Origin: Trichodelitschia bisporula
Taxonomy: Eukaryota > Ascomycota > Dothideomycetes > Phaeotrichales > Phaeotrichaceae
Direction: 5' to 3'
Assembly: GCA_010356995.1 (NCBI GenBank)
Contig: ML996706.1
Location: 124,001 to 188,000 of the forward strand
DNA length: 64,000 nucleotides
Shown: one piece after another, positions 21,122 through 32,149 of the stretch
Layout of the letters: each line of letters begins with the position of its first letter
Numbering within the stretch: position 1 is the stretch's first letter
The notes under the pieces: generated by a model
The model's database searches: none
Told to the model about the DNA's origin: nothing
What the model saw: only the letters and a program-made list of their open reading frames with translations
Position numbers and translations under genes: made by a program

Positions 21122-23317
21122 ATGTCCAACATCCACGATGCACAGCCCAGTGCTGGTGCAGAAGAGCAGACTTTGGATATAAAGTCCTACCCCGATTTTC
21201 GCAGGGTGGGAGCACTGGGTTAGTTATCACCTTCATCACGCGACAGCTGATGCCTATTCTCCCCCATCTGTGACGTATACAAGCACTGACTATCAAGACC
21301 ATCACTGTGATATCTGCAAGCTTCCTCTAGCGCGCCCGAGAGCACCTCAGGAATGTATTGGTAAACACTCGTTACCATGTAGAGACTTCCATACAGTGCA
21401 CAGAAACCGTAAGTCTCCCACGAGGTGTTTAATCGTGGCATTTTGTCTAATGAACTCGTAGCCTCCAAGTGTTCTAAGTATGTGCTTGATCGCCCTGTTT
21501 TACCCATAATTTCAATATACTGATGCTGACGCTCTGGCGTTTGTCGGATCATCCGGAGCCTGAAGGATTTGACTGACTTCGATCTAGATGCAAGCATCGT
21601 ATCGAGGCTCGTCGGGACAGAATCAAAAGCATTAGCATGATCGTGCGCGAGATTCATCTGCATGATAAAGAAGTTCCCGTTCCCTCCGATATTGAGCCTC
21701 AAGCAGCCTTTCAGCCAGGAATGAAGAAAAGGGAGAAAAGGGAGCAAAAGCGCCTTAAACAAGAGTCCCTTCTTAAGTGTCCTTTCAGTCTGGAAAAGGC
21801 CCGGACCGCCATAGGGGAAGTCCTGCCGCCTAAGTACGGACTCTGTGGTCCGGACGATGACGATGATGAAGCCACCCATGACAATCCAACCACGCTCTGC
21901 CCTCAAAGCAAGGACTGTCCTGGGTGCGCTCAGCGCCGGCTAAACATCAAGCTCAAGTTCAACGATGATGTTACTTTGACGAAGGAGGAGATCAAGCTTC
22001 TTCTGGCTCCAGTGGCTCATATCGATCCGAAGGAGCTCATGAAGCGCATTATCAAACGCTTTGAGCTGGGGAATGTCATAAATTCCCTTCCCGAGCAGAA
22101 GACAGCTCTTGATCAAGCACTTTTCAAGCACGCCAGCAAGGAGATGGCTGATCGACGCAGCTTCAACATGATGCGCGTGTCGTACGCAGAGTTCGCCTCC
22201 AATGGGCAGGTGTCTAGGATTTGGTGCTGCATCAGCGTATGCTTATCTACACTTATGCGACAGCATCTAGCTAACTATATAGAACGAGAACGGTTCTGAC
22301 CCAGATATGAAGTTTGCGCGTGGCGTCAGACGCCCCTCCGAGAGCAAGGCCCCAAAGTTTCCGATCAAGTCGCCCGATCCAGCGCCGGCCAATCCCTTCA
22401 AAGAGTGCGACACTCGTGAGGGGGGCACGATTCTTCCGCGCAAGACTCCTCCGGCTCGTCCTTCCATGGGCAAGAAATGTCGTGAGCTCTGCGCTGCGCC
22501 GAACGACTCTGTCGCCAGTTCCAACCCCCCTTTCACATGGGGTACGCCAACACGTCCTAGCCCGGCTGCTCATTCGCCATGGTCTCCCAATGGGCATAAG
22601 ATGTCTCAGCCTTTGATCACAAATGGAAGCCCCATCCTGAATGGAGGCAGCAGACTCTCCTCAGCCGGGCTCGCAAATGGACACGGCCGTTCCGAGAATC
22701 AGCACAAGAATGAGCAGCCGGCCCCAGTCTTCCCAAGCTCTCCATTGAACCTCCCCCTCATACCCGAGCTAGGCAACACTCCGAGACCCCCCCTTCAGCC
22801 CCGCAGTGGGAACATCATCACGGAAGCGACCATTCAAAGGATCCTGGGCAACAGGAGCTCACCATACGGCCCCAGCGCCAATGCAGCTCCTGGGCCCAGC
22901 AGACCTGATACCAATGGCCTCGGCTGTGCTGCCACTCTTGCGAGCGGAGCGGCGTTCCGTGGAGTCAAGGTTATGACGCGGGAAGAACAAGCCAAGATCC
23001 TGGAGGACAAGGCCAAGAAGGAAGCCAAAGCCGCCGCAAATAACACGGCAAACGGCACACTTCCTCCTCCTAAGAAACGGACCTCTGCGAAAAAGTCACG
23101 TGATCATGGAACTGCTCAAGCTGCCAGGGGGGCCGGCCCAGCTCAATTCCAAGGACTCAATGGAACTCGGAACCCCGATCCTGGTTCCCTCGAGGCCCGA
23201 AACACCCAAAAGCGGAATTCCGAGTCGCGGGTCTCGCAAACCCGTAAGGTCAATGGTGATGTCAGTGATTCCAATGACGGCTTCACCAAGCCCAACAAGA
23301 ACGGCAAGGGCTTTTGA
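21122..23317 (+). CDS. Cys/His-rich protein of unknown function
   Basis: Not assigned to a family. Secure exons are: the exon ending at 21408, 21462..21477 (16 nt), 21588..22209 and 22283..23317. The N-terminal Cys cluster is assembled across two introns: C-x2-C-x12-C-x7-C-x12-C-x2-C with several His (HHCDICKLPL ... SLPCRDFHTVHRN ... KCSKCKHR), which looks metal-binding. A basic helical stretch follows (RIEARRDRIK; KKREKREQKRLKQ), then an acidic run and a second Cys group (LCPQSKDCPGC), a conserved-looking helical segment, and about 340 disordered Pro/Ser/Asn-rich residues ending in basic clusters. The first exon is uncertain: no ATG lies in the open frame back to 21183. A start at 21122 with a 49-nt intron 21156..21204 would give 636 residues in frame, but the donor (GTGCAG) is weak. 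A nuclear or chromatin role is possible from charge and the zinc-like cluster, but this is inference. Confidence 0.65.
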
Positions 23318-23944
23318 GTGTTGATTAGACTGCTTTGGGCGCGGATGAGACGAACGAGGTGCATGCCGCTACGCTCTCATATGGTGTCAGCTCAGTGTTT
23401 GTGGTTTCGGCGTTCCTTTGTTTCGGTCGAGGTGGTGTTGCGGTGTTCTGGGCCGAGCAAGGTGCCCCGGTTGTTCAGATATCAGGATGGGTTGATGACT
23501 TCATGGCTGATGATAAAGACGACGGAATGATCCTACTCCGATGATAGAAACAGAAGCAGTAATAAAACTGCTGAAAATGTCTAATCTCATCAGTAATCAT
23601 AACATAGACGTTATCAAAACTTGCGCGAGTCATCACCGCATTGAGCCGGGCAACACTACGAGCTGGACGAAATGCTTAAAGGACGATGAAATATACCTGA
23701 TCGGGTCCCATGCCTACGCTTCGCAGAGGTTAGCTAGTACGCATATGCGGTACGTGAGACACCATAAGTTAAGTGGACTCAGTCAAGTCTGGCCTGATTT
23801 GTGGACCAACAATCCGAACATCCAGCATATCTCCCCGTTTCTAACATGTACTATGTTGATTATTCCATACGTCTGATGCGCTTTCCATTGCACGACCAAA
23901 CTTCCGGTACTCCATGTCATATATTTCAGCCCACGCACCATCTC
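23318..23944. other. convergent intergenic region
   Basis: 627 bp between the stop codons of two convergent genes. It holds both 3' ends; no gene recognised. Confidence 0.5.
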
Positions 23945-26900
23945 TTAATGCAGCCTCCTGAGACTCTCTACCATCTCCTTGACCTCATCCACCGACATGC
24001 CGACTCCGATGACCGCCTGCTCTTGCGTCTCTGGCGAGCAGTCTAAGAACTTTTCGATTAGCTCACCATCAACGAACCGTACAGGCTCTTCGTTCTGTCG
24101 AGTCTGGGTGCGGAATGCCCGGTACTCGTTGAACCGGATGTAGCCAGGGCTCTGAATCCGTTCGGCCAGATTGGTTTGGAGTTCCATGAGTGCATTTTGC
24201 TTGGCTTCTGATATCAGTGCGAAGAGGTATATGGAGCCCTCAACCTGGACAGTGTTAGAACTTCGCGGCCCAAAGAGAGATCTTGGCTCACTGTCGCGAT
24301 GAATGCCTTAGGAATAACAGCAGCGCCAGGCTGTGTCACCACATCGATGCTTCGAATGCGATTGACCATCTCACCCAAACAAATGGTGGCTTGCAGCTGC
24401 AGACGTCGGCGATCGGTTTCTGTAGGGCCGTCCTGGTCGCGCTTCAACTGGATAAGATTACCCTCAGCATCGCTCTCAAGCCATGTATCCGGTGCAACAT
24501 TCGCAACTGCTGTACCCCACGCCGTCTGGTAGTGGCGAGCAACCTCGGTAAGGCTGTCAGCCACGCCCGGATCACCAGTGTGGTACTCAACCACGGAAAC
24601 CGACTTCATGAGATCGGCAACCGCAATGAGATTTCCTGTCACTGCAATGTCAATAGGAGCGGTGGATGTGCGGTACGTGGCACATTTGGCCAAGGTAGGC
24701 CGCGAAGGGGAAGGATAGGTCAGGCTGTATATGACGACCGTCTTGACAAGTGCAGCAACGATCTTGCCCTCCACAATTGCCAGACATCTACACATCCCCT
24801 TAACCTGATTCTCGGTAAGGAGATTGAGGGCACGTGTAGGTGTGACTTCGAAGATGAGTATTCGGCCGCGGTGGTTCTCCGCTGGCGCATCATCCAGGTA
24901 TGAAGTGCCGACCACAAAGCGCTCGACGAGGCCTCCCGTACCATCAGGGAGCTCAGCACGTATAACGGACTCAACCAGTTCGTCTTGTTCAAGAGGCCAG
25001 GTGTCAAGTTCTTGAAATAAGACTTCGTCGGCAAGTTTGAAATGGCTTTCGATCTTTTCCACAGCGTACTCCAAGGTGCGCTCTATCGTGCCTAGGCCAA
25101 AAGCCTTGAGAGCTGGTGAATATGCAACTCGTCGTACCGTCTCGCCGAGTGCAAGTGTCTGGATATGAGTGGTTCTTTCTGACTCGATGAGGGAGACTCG
25201 GAGCCCGTCCGCAGTCGCAATGGCAACGGCTCCGGGATATGCGGCAGAGTCAAAGGAGCAAAGACAGGTCGTATTCTCGGCCGTCACTGCGGAGTAGATG
25301 ATTCGGCCCTCTGAGACATAGATGAGACTCGGGTTTTCGCAGGCGACAAAGACACTAGAGGTTCCATCCGCACGCGGTAATGTTTTCAGAACCGCCTGCT
25401 GCGTTCCCAGGATTGTACTCTTTTTCGAGCTGAGCTTGTAGGTGCATGGGTCGATATCAAATTTTACAACGTTGCCATCTGCCATGGCGAGAAACAGCGT
25501 TGGCGGCTGATCAGGGAAGAGGCTGGCCAGCAAAAGTGACCGTGGCACCGCAACCTCCTCGCTACTGACTTTGACGGATTCGAGGGTGTCGAGGGTGTCG
25601 AGGTTCAATACTGCGACGAGAGAATCCTGCCAGAAGCCGACGGCGCAGACACCAGAGAGCTCTGATGATATCGTGACGCAAGCTACTTGCTGCCCGGAAG
25701 GGAAAGTCCTCTGCGTAGAAGGGATAATGGCATCGGTTAGTTTGATGACCTGAATAGTGTCGCCTCCAACTGAGACAACCAAGTGCCGATCATTTGCCGC
25801 AAGTGCCGTAATAGGCTGCGGGGGTCTCCATTCACTTCTGACCATCCCACCATCCAAGTCGACGAGTCGGACCGCCGAGCTTGTCACCTGTAGTAGGCCA
25901 CCGTCTGGGAGGTTCATCGCAAGCAATGTTTCCTCCGTGAAAGACATTCCCTTGAACTCAAGGAGCTCTTCGACGTCCCCATTCTCGGAGAACGCAAACA
26001 CCCGTGTCTCATCGATAAAGCTGACTACCAGTGTGTCGACGTGTTGCGAGGAAGTATCAGACTTCAAGCTGAACAAGTCGACAACGTGAGGTATGTCCCC
26101 GAGGAACCCGAGATCTTCGAGACCAACGCCGCTGCGGACGCTTCGAAGGCTCCCGTCGTTCCAGGCGCCGCTCCCGGTAACAATCCGAGCCTGTCCGGAA
26201 GAGTATTCATTTCCCTGTCCCTCTCCTGACCTGTTGCCCATGTCCATGACTGTGAAGTCGAGGATGGGACCAATGTTCGGCATACTCTGCAAAACGCTAA
26301 TTTTAGCCTCCTCTGTGATCTGCACAACCCGCGAGTCACCTTGGTGCGAGCCGATGAAGATTCTCCCTTGATCTAAATAGACCAGCACAGATGCCCGGGA
26401 GCTTACTCCCAGTACATCTATCCTCCACCTCTCCAGCTTTTCTTGTGCATCAAGAATCAGCATTAGGAGGTATAGTTTTCCATATTCGTCGGCAAGGACA
26501 TAGCGTTGAGTGTCTATCTTCTCCCAGGCCACAAATATCGTGGCGTCATCGAGAGGTTGAGTGTGGGTTAGGAAAGTCAGATCATCGAAGTAGGTGATGC
26601 CGGTCTCGCCAAGAATTAACATCCCATCTGGAGATCGTTAACATCACGGTTCGAGCTTCAAGGATAGACTTACAAGGAGGTCCAGAAATCGGAATCAGAT
26701 GCCGGCAGTCACGGTCTAAAGGTGAGGTTGGGGAATTCGGGATATCTTCCAACTCGGCAATGGGATCACCACCACCACCAGCAGTGTAGGACAGTTGCCT
26801 GACACGAACTTTTACGGTTCCTTCATGGTCCTCGTACAGAAGTGCCAGCCGTGGTCGATCTCCTTTTTCGCCTGATTTTGGCGTTCGTTGCAAGAAAGCA

Positions 26901-27474
26901 GACGATCTGACAAAGAATTCCGGAATCCTGGTCCACGCCGGCTCTCCAATTATCCCGTACTCAACATCGGCCTTCTTCTTTCCTCGCCTGGTAAGTGGTA
27001 AGGTGGTGATGATACCTTCGTAAACTTCAAGGATCATGAACTCCCCGGTCGGGTCGATAGTGCACCGATCTCCCGTTTGTGATGGTTGAGCGGATTTCTC
27101 GGATAGATCAAGGAACTCCTTTTCTGTGCGGAGGGTGCTGGTGGCTTGATCCCAGAACAGTGTGAAATACATGGCTCGATCGGTACCCACGAAGAGATGG
27201 TCGGTCGGTGAAGCTGGTGGCCGAATCTTATTGAGAATCGTGACTCTACCGTAGATAGAGATAGACTCCCGAAGCTCGAGGCCATCTTGTGTCTGCACGT
27301 AGAACTCAAGGCGATTAGACTTGCTAGAGTGAAATTAGATGATCCTCAAAGGTAGAGTCAAGGAGGAAGAGGGTCTTACGCGACGGCGAGACAGTCCTCG
27401 TCCGCTTGCAGGAACTGCAACTTTAGCGCATGACGAACACTACTGGGCCTGTGTATGGGCGCTATGTACGCCAT
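23945..27474 (-). CDS. DDB1: DNA damage-binding protein 1 (DDB1)
   Basis: Adaptor of CUL4 ubiquitin ligases and part of UV-damage recognition; built of three WD-like beta propellers plus a C-terminal helical domain. Exons on the minus strand: 27380..27474, 26674..27323, 24292..26627 and 23945..24244, giving 1126 residues, close to the usual 1140. The N-terminus MAYIAPIHRPSSVRHALKL continues across intron 1 into VAKSNRLEFYV. Typical blocks follow: SIYGRVTILNKIRPP, CTIDPTGEFMIL...YEGIITTLPL, the ILGETGITYFDD block, YVLADEYGKLYLL, IFIGSHQGDSRVVQI, GPILDFTVMD, and at the C-terminus FRTQTRQNEEPVRFVDGELIEKFLD, the DDB1 version of the family end. Relatives CPSF160 and Rse1 share the fold, but the FVDGELIEKFLD tail and the N-terminus favour DDB1. 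It is head-to-head with RPC37 across 445 bp. Confidence 0.93.
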
Positions 27475-27919
27475 CGCCAAAGGAGTACACAAGAGCGTTC
27501 GTAAACTGTGGAACAATTGCAACGTAACCGTGAAGCAATGTTGAAGTCCCCGGATGTGGGGTACTCTCTTGGTGGTGCGGCAAGCGTCAGAAGCTTCAGC
27601 CACTGGGTAGCGGGGGATGCTTGGCTAGGGCAATCGGAGCCCGCTTTTGTGGCTTAACTAAAGCCCTGTACCAAATAGCAAATCTTGGCCGCCTTGTCAT
27701 TCGTGATTTCTTCACCAGCGCTCTACCTGTACTTTCATCTACATATAAAAGAGCTTCACTTTTCAGACTTTGTATACTTATACACATTGTCTACTACCCA
27801 AATCTACACCCTGCTTCTTGAGACTCTCAAGCTGTTGTCTTGTATCTTTGGTGCGACCGCAAATTGCCACATTCGCAAACGCTTCAGCGGGAGCCTTGAA
27901 ATCCGGCTCCGCCGTCACG
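27475..27919. promoter_or_regulatory. shared divergent promoter DDB1 / RPC37
   Basis: 445 bp between the two start codons on opposite strands. A TATAAAAG-like element is visible at about 27744-27751 on the plus strand (ACATATAAAAGAG), which would suit RPC37. No other motif supported. Confidence 0.5.
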
Positions 27920-29098
27920 ATGCCAGGTGAGACATCCAAAAGAACAATCTCTCGACCACTAATATTGTATGTCTAGCCGCTGAGGAAGATGGGGTAATTG
28001 CGGAATATGATGTTCTGATCACACCGGAGCTTCAAGAGCGGATGTATCTTCTGCAGTACCTCAGTCGCAAGCGCTCTGATCCGTACAATGAACAGAACAA
28101 TTCGAAACCGCTCGAAATGCGAATCAAGCCGAAGTCCGGATTCATGGAAGTCGATATACCTTTAAGCACGAATGCAAACTTTGACAAAGTCAAGGGTGTG
28201 GTCTGGGGAGAGGCTCTCAGGTCTGCAAAAGAGAACGGCATGGCCTCCTTCGGGCTTGCCTCTGGATTTGGAAAGGGTGCTAAAGGCAACGACCTCCTTC
28301 AATCTGAGCGCGTCAGTCATACGAAGACTGGGGAAGAGGAGACGCAGCGGTTGCTACGCCGATTCGACGAGTCCGTCGACGCTGGTCGGGTACTGAACAA
28401 GCTCACTCTCGGTGGGCAGATCAGGAAGCCTGTGAAAGGCACGCCGATTTACTTCATGGGCGTCTTCCGGCAGAGTAAGAATAGACATCTGCATATGTAT
28501 GTGTTGCTTTGGCTTACTGGGAGCAGACGAATTGCATCTCACTCCTATTGACGGCATTGCGCAGCTGACTGCCCAGTTCCATCATATCGACGCAATAGCC
28601 TTTCACAACAGAGCGAAGGCCCAGGGCAACAAGGCCACAGCAGAAAGTGCGGCCGAGCCTCGCCTTGTGCAGCAAGTTGCACGGGCTACAGGAGCCGATG
28701 GGGAGGAGCTGAACGTCAAGGACTCTTCCAAGTTCCTCACAGAAGCGAGTGAAGAGCCGTGGACTCGACTCAAGTATTACGATGAAGAGGTACGTACTCG
28801 GATAGTGCTCACGTATAGAAATTGACAGTCATAGGCGGACGAGGCATACGTCGCCTACCATGAGAAGCTCTTCGTCAGGGACCCGGATGCCGTTCCACAG
28901 CTCGCGTCTTCGATGACGAATGATCAGTTCCTGGATTCCATCAGCGCTCCTCGCTATGACCCCGTCAAGAAGGCGAAGAGGAAGCCATTGACCAGGAAGC
29001 AGCTGGTGGACCTTTCCAAGGAGTCGGGCGATGATGATGATGTGGAGATACAGTTACCATTCAAGGATGGAGGAGATGACAAGACGGAAGTCGGGTAG
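27920..29098 (+). CDS. RPC37: RNA polymerase III subunit RPC5/Rpc37
   Basis: Subunit of the Rpc37-Rpc53 subcomplex of RNA polymerase III, involved in termination and reinitiation; nuclear. Exons 27920..27926 (7 nt), 27977..28474, 28527..28789 and 28835..29098 give 343 residues. The 7-nt first exon codes M-P and the first base of Ala; removing the 50-nt intron continues as AAEEDGVIAEYDVLITPEL. Family blocks seen: LQERMYLLQYLSRKR, LEMRIKPKSGFMEVDIPL, FDKVKGVVWGEAL, TPIYFMGVFRQNELHLTPIDGIAQLTAQF (completed across intron 2) and EPWTRLKYY. The C-terminus is short, acidic and basic-mixed, ending DDKTEVG. It is shorter than mammalian RPC5 and similar to fungal Rpc37. Start context TCACGATGCC. Confidence 0.92.
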
Positions 29099-29699
29099 GG
29101 CATGCGTCGTCGGCTCGGAGTTCTGGGTCTTCAGGGGGGAATGCATCACTGGAGACACATTTTCTCGGAGTTAGGGACCAGCCTTATCAATGTGTAGATA
29201 CATGTTTAATGAATATCCCGTCAAACTCGTAAGGTCTCCAGTGCAGGTTTGCATGACATATTCTACCTTCTCCGATGGCGTCGCCTCCAACTATTCGTCC
29301 GAAGTCAGGTGGTCAGCCGGGAGCCTCAAACATGACGCCTTGGTGCCTGGCCCCACTTGTCTGAGCTTAAACGGAAAAAGTCTTCCCTTGGAACTTTTTC
29401 CCTTTCCTTTTCATCTTCACTCTTCACCGGAACTCGTCCAGCGGTGGTTCGGTACTGCTGCACTCGGCAGTAATTCTGCTCGGTTTCCGGTTACGCCAGC
29501 TAGTGCTGAGACATAACCGCAGGCGCGTTAAGGCAGATCACCGAACTAATCATGTAGTTCTATTCGCCGATGTGCTCTTGCACATTCCCTTCCTCCACGC
29601 GGTTATCCTCGGCCTTACAACATCTTACCCCAGCCGTCAGCAAGTCGTCGATATCCTTCTCTTCCTTACGTTCATATCATCCTCAACTGCATTGTCATC
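29099..29699. other. intergenic upstream of HIBADH
   Basis: 601 bp holding the RPC37 3' end and the HIBADH promoter, with a pyrimidine-rich run (about 29390-29420 and 29640-29695). No gene recognised. Confidence 0.5.
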
Positions 29700-30975
29700 A
29701 TGAGAGGAGGCATTGGCTTTGCATCGTCATCCTGGCGCATTGCGTCTGTGGCCCGGAATCCGATCTCCCGGAGGCAATTCTCGTGCACATCTCCGGCGCA
29801 AGCAACATATGGATTCGTGGGCTTAGGACAAATGGGTTTGTACAATCCACTTTATACTTGTATCTCTGCTAATGCTCGTAGGCTACCGCATGGCCAAAAA
29901 CCTACGGGAAAAGCTGCCCACCGATGACGTGCTCATTGTGCAGGATATCAATCAAGCTGCTTCGAAGAAGTTCGCCGAGGAATTGACTGGATTCAACGTT
30001 GTTGTCGCTGAAAGCCCCAGGCAAGTTGCTGAGAATTCGGTATGCTCCCTACCTTCCTTTCACTTCCATTTTTTTCAACCCTTTATGATGAGTATGTTCC
30101 GAATATCAATGACTAAGTTGGGGGCCGCGTTTTGCGGCTTCTTAAAGATGATTTATCTTACATCCAAGCCAATCCTCTGAATCTTGTTACCATTTTCTTC
30201 TCTATCACGTCTTTAGTAGCTTGACGCTGACTTGCCAAAGGAAACCATCATCACGGCGCTTCCGGAGCCCCCACACGTGAAAGCCGTGTATGATACGATG
30301 CTTCAGCCGGCTACGCTCCTGAAGGGTGGCGTGCCTACGCCACGGCTCTTCATCGACTGTTCCACTATCGATTTGGAGACCTCTGCTGCAGTCGCTAATG
30401 CTGCGCGCTCCACTCAGCAGGGCAGCTTTGTGGATGCTCCCATGTCCGGCGGTGTCATGGGTGCCGAGGCTGGAACGCTGACATTCATGATCGGCGCGCC
30501 TTCCGAGCTCATTGAGAAGGCATCGAACGTTTTGTCGTTGATGGGTCGTCGCATTCTGCATATGGGAGACCAAGGTGCCGGCCTCAAGGCCAAGTTGGCG
30601 AACAACTACCTGCTTGCTCTGAACAACATCGCTACCTGTGAAGCTATGAGTATGGGCATCAAGTGGGGCCTTGATCCCAAGGCGTTGGCCGACATGATCA
30701 ACATCAGCACTGGCCGTTGTTGGCCCAGCGAAGTCAACAACCCCGTACCTGGCGTAATCCCTACCTCACCCTCCAGCAAGGGCTACGCAGGTGGGTTTGG
30801 CGTGTCGTTGATGAACAAGGACCTTAAGCTCGCACTCAAAGCCTGCGAAGAATTTGGTGTGGACGTCAGGATTGGTCCCGTGGCTAAGCAGATCTATGAT
30901 GCCGTACAAGCGGACGAGAATTGCAAGGGGAAGGATTTTTCGGTGGTGTACAGATACTTGGGAGGCAAAGAGTAG
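29700..30975 (+). CDS. 3-hydroxyisobutyrate dehydrogenase, mitochondrial
   Basis: NAD-dependent enzyme of valine breakdown, oxidising 3-hydroxyisobutyrate to methylmalonate semialdehyde in mitochondria. Exons 29700..29835, 29882..30039 and 30220..30975 give 349 residues. The first 35 residues are basic, Ser/Ala/Arg-rich and lack acidic residues, fitting a mitochondrial presequence. The NAD-binding motif YGFVGLGQMGYRMAKNL is completed across intron 1. Further signatures are FIDCSTIDLETS, DAPMSGGVMGAEAGTLTFMIG, GLKAKLANNYLLALN with the catalytic lysine, and GFGVSLMNKDLKLA. Intron 2 is 180 nt, longer than most here, and ends in a TAGTAG tandem acceptor; only the second AG keeps the frame open. 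Sequence relatives include 6-phosphogluconate dehydrogenase-type enzymes, but the signatures favour HIBADH. Confidence 0.94.
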
Positions 30976-31323
30976 CTCATAATGGAGTAGTGCTGGCATT
31001 CTCAGAGTTGAGGGCCATTTAATGGCAACCGGTCCAAATGGTGACTTTTTAAGTTGTACCTTTTTTGCCATTGACTTGCTGTTGTTGTTCAATCGTACTG
31101 CCCTCACTATTCCCCAGTCCCTCTGTTCCGTACCGTAGTACCACATACGCCACTGTACGTCATTCTTGGCGACACGCCTCATGGCGCGTTCCAAAAGAAA
31201 CCCTGTCGGCTTCCATCCTTCGCGCGTCTTGCGATCACCAACCAATTCACCAGTCTCGCCGGCATCGTTGCAACAAGCACATCTCCACACTTCTTCTATC
31301 AACTGCGTGCCACTTCTCACGCA
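30976..31323. other. intergenic upstream of VAMP7-like gene
   Basis: 348 bp, promoter and leader of the SNARE gene. The plus-strand frame that runs through here from 31065 has no domain before the SNARE exon and is not coding in my reading. Confidence 0.5.
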
Positions 31324-32149
31324 ATGGCATCTTCATCTTCAGCGACCCCGCTCCTCTAGTAAGCTCACCGGCACTCCTGTTCTGGAGATGGACTGACACT
31401 AGGAGTTCTTGCATCGCTTACAATACAACCATCCTCGCCGAGCACACTTCATCGGCCAGCTCACAAGCATCCTCCCTCGCCTCGTTGATACTCCCTAAGA
31501 TTGACCACCGCGCCCCGCAGAAGTTGACCTACACTCATGGAACCAACTTCATCCATTACATTGCTGCTGCGCATTCCGAATATCCAGATTCGCTTTCAGC
31601 GGGCGGACTGACGTTCCTCACAATCGCGCATGAATCGCTTGGGCGTCGGATACCGTTTGGCTACCTAGTAGAAATCAAGAACAAGTTTCTCGCCCAGTAC
31701 CCCCCCGCTTCGACCGACTTCGGCTCACTTCCTCCTTACGGCGCTGCTGCGTTCAACTCTACCCTCAAGAAGCTCATGGTCGACTTTGGGACCACTGAAG
31801 AAGGTCAGAACGATGCTATGCGCAATGTGCAGCGGGAAATGGACAACGTGCGGGAGATCATGACCGAGAATATCGAGAGGGTTTTGGAGCGCGGAGAGCG
31901 AATCGATCTCCTTGTGGACAAGACCGACCGGTTAGGTGGTAATGCGCGGGACTTTCGGGTTAAGAGTAGGACTTTGCGGCGGCAGATGTGGTGGAAGAAC
32001 GTCAAGCTTATGGTCATGTTGATCACTGTCGTGATTTTCTTGCTTTACCTCTTCATCGGGTTTGGCTGCGGACTTCCTGGTAGGAACCTCTGCTCTCACA
32101 AGCGCCCCACTAACCACCTGCAGCTTGGGGGAAATGCATCCATCATTAG
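31324..32149 (+). CDS. VAMP7-type longin R-SNARE
   Basis: Vesicle SNARE of the longin class, for fusion at endosome/vacuole or exocytic membranes. Exons 31324..31358, 31406..32079 and 32124..32149 give 244 residues. The joined start MASSSSATPLLYSCIAYNTTILAEH is the classic longin opening; residues about 12-125 form the longin domain, with ITIAHESLGRRIPFGYL-type features. The R-SNARE helix (about 145-205) contains ERIDLLVDKTDRL with the zero-layer arginine. A C-terminal anchor (VKLMVMLITVVIFLLYLFIGF) ends in CGLPAWGKCIHH. The exon 2 acceptor must be the GAG at 31403-31405: the TAG three bases upstream would create an immediate stop. Ykt6 is excluded by the transmembrane anchor and lack of a CAAX box. 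Nyv1 and VAMP7 orthology are both possible. Confidence 0.9.

Noticed and set aside
21220-21906. 228-codon minus-strand frame opposite the Cys/His-rich gene
   Set aside because: The plus strand has matching splice sites and a Cys cluster; the minus frame has no domain and covers the plus-strand introns without interruption.
24283-24903. 206-codon plus-strand frame opposite DDB1
   Set aside because: Antisense to a well-supported exon.
23945-27474. Considered CPSF160 or Rse1 instead of DDB1
   Set aside because: The C-terminal FVDGELIEKFLD block, N-terminus and 1126-residue length fit DDB1 better.
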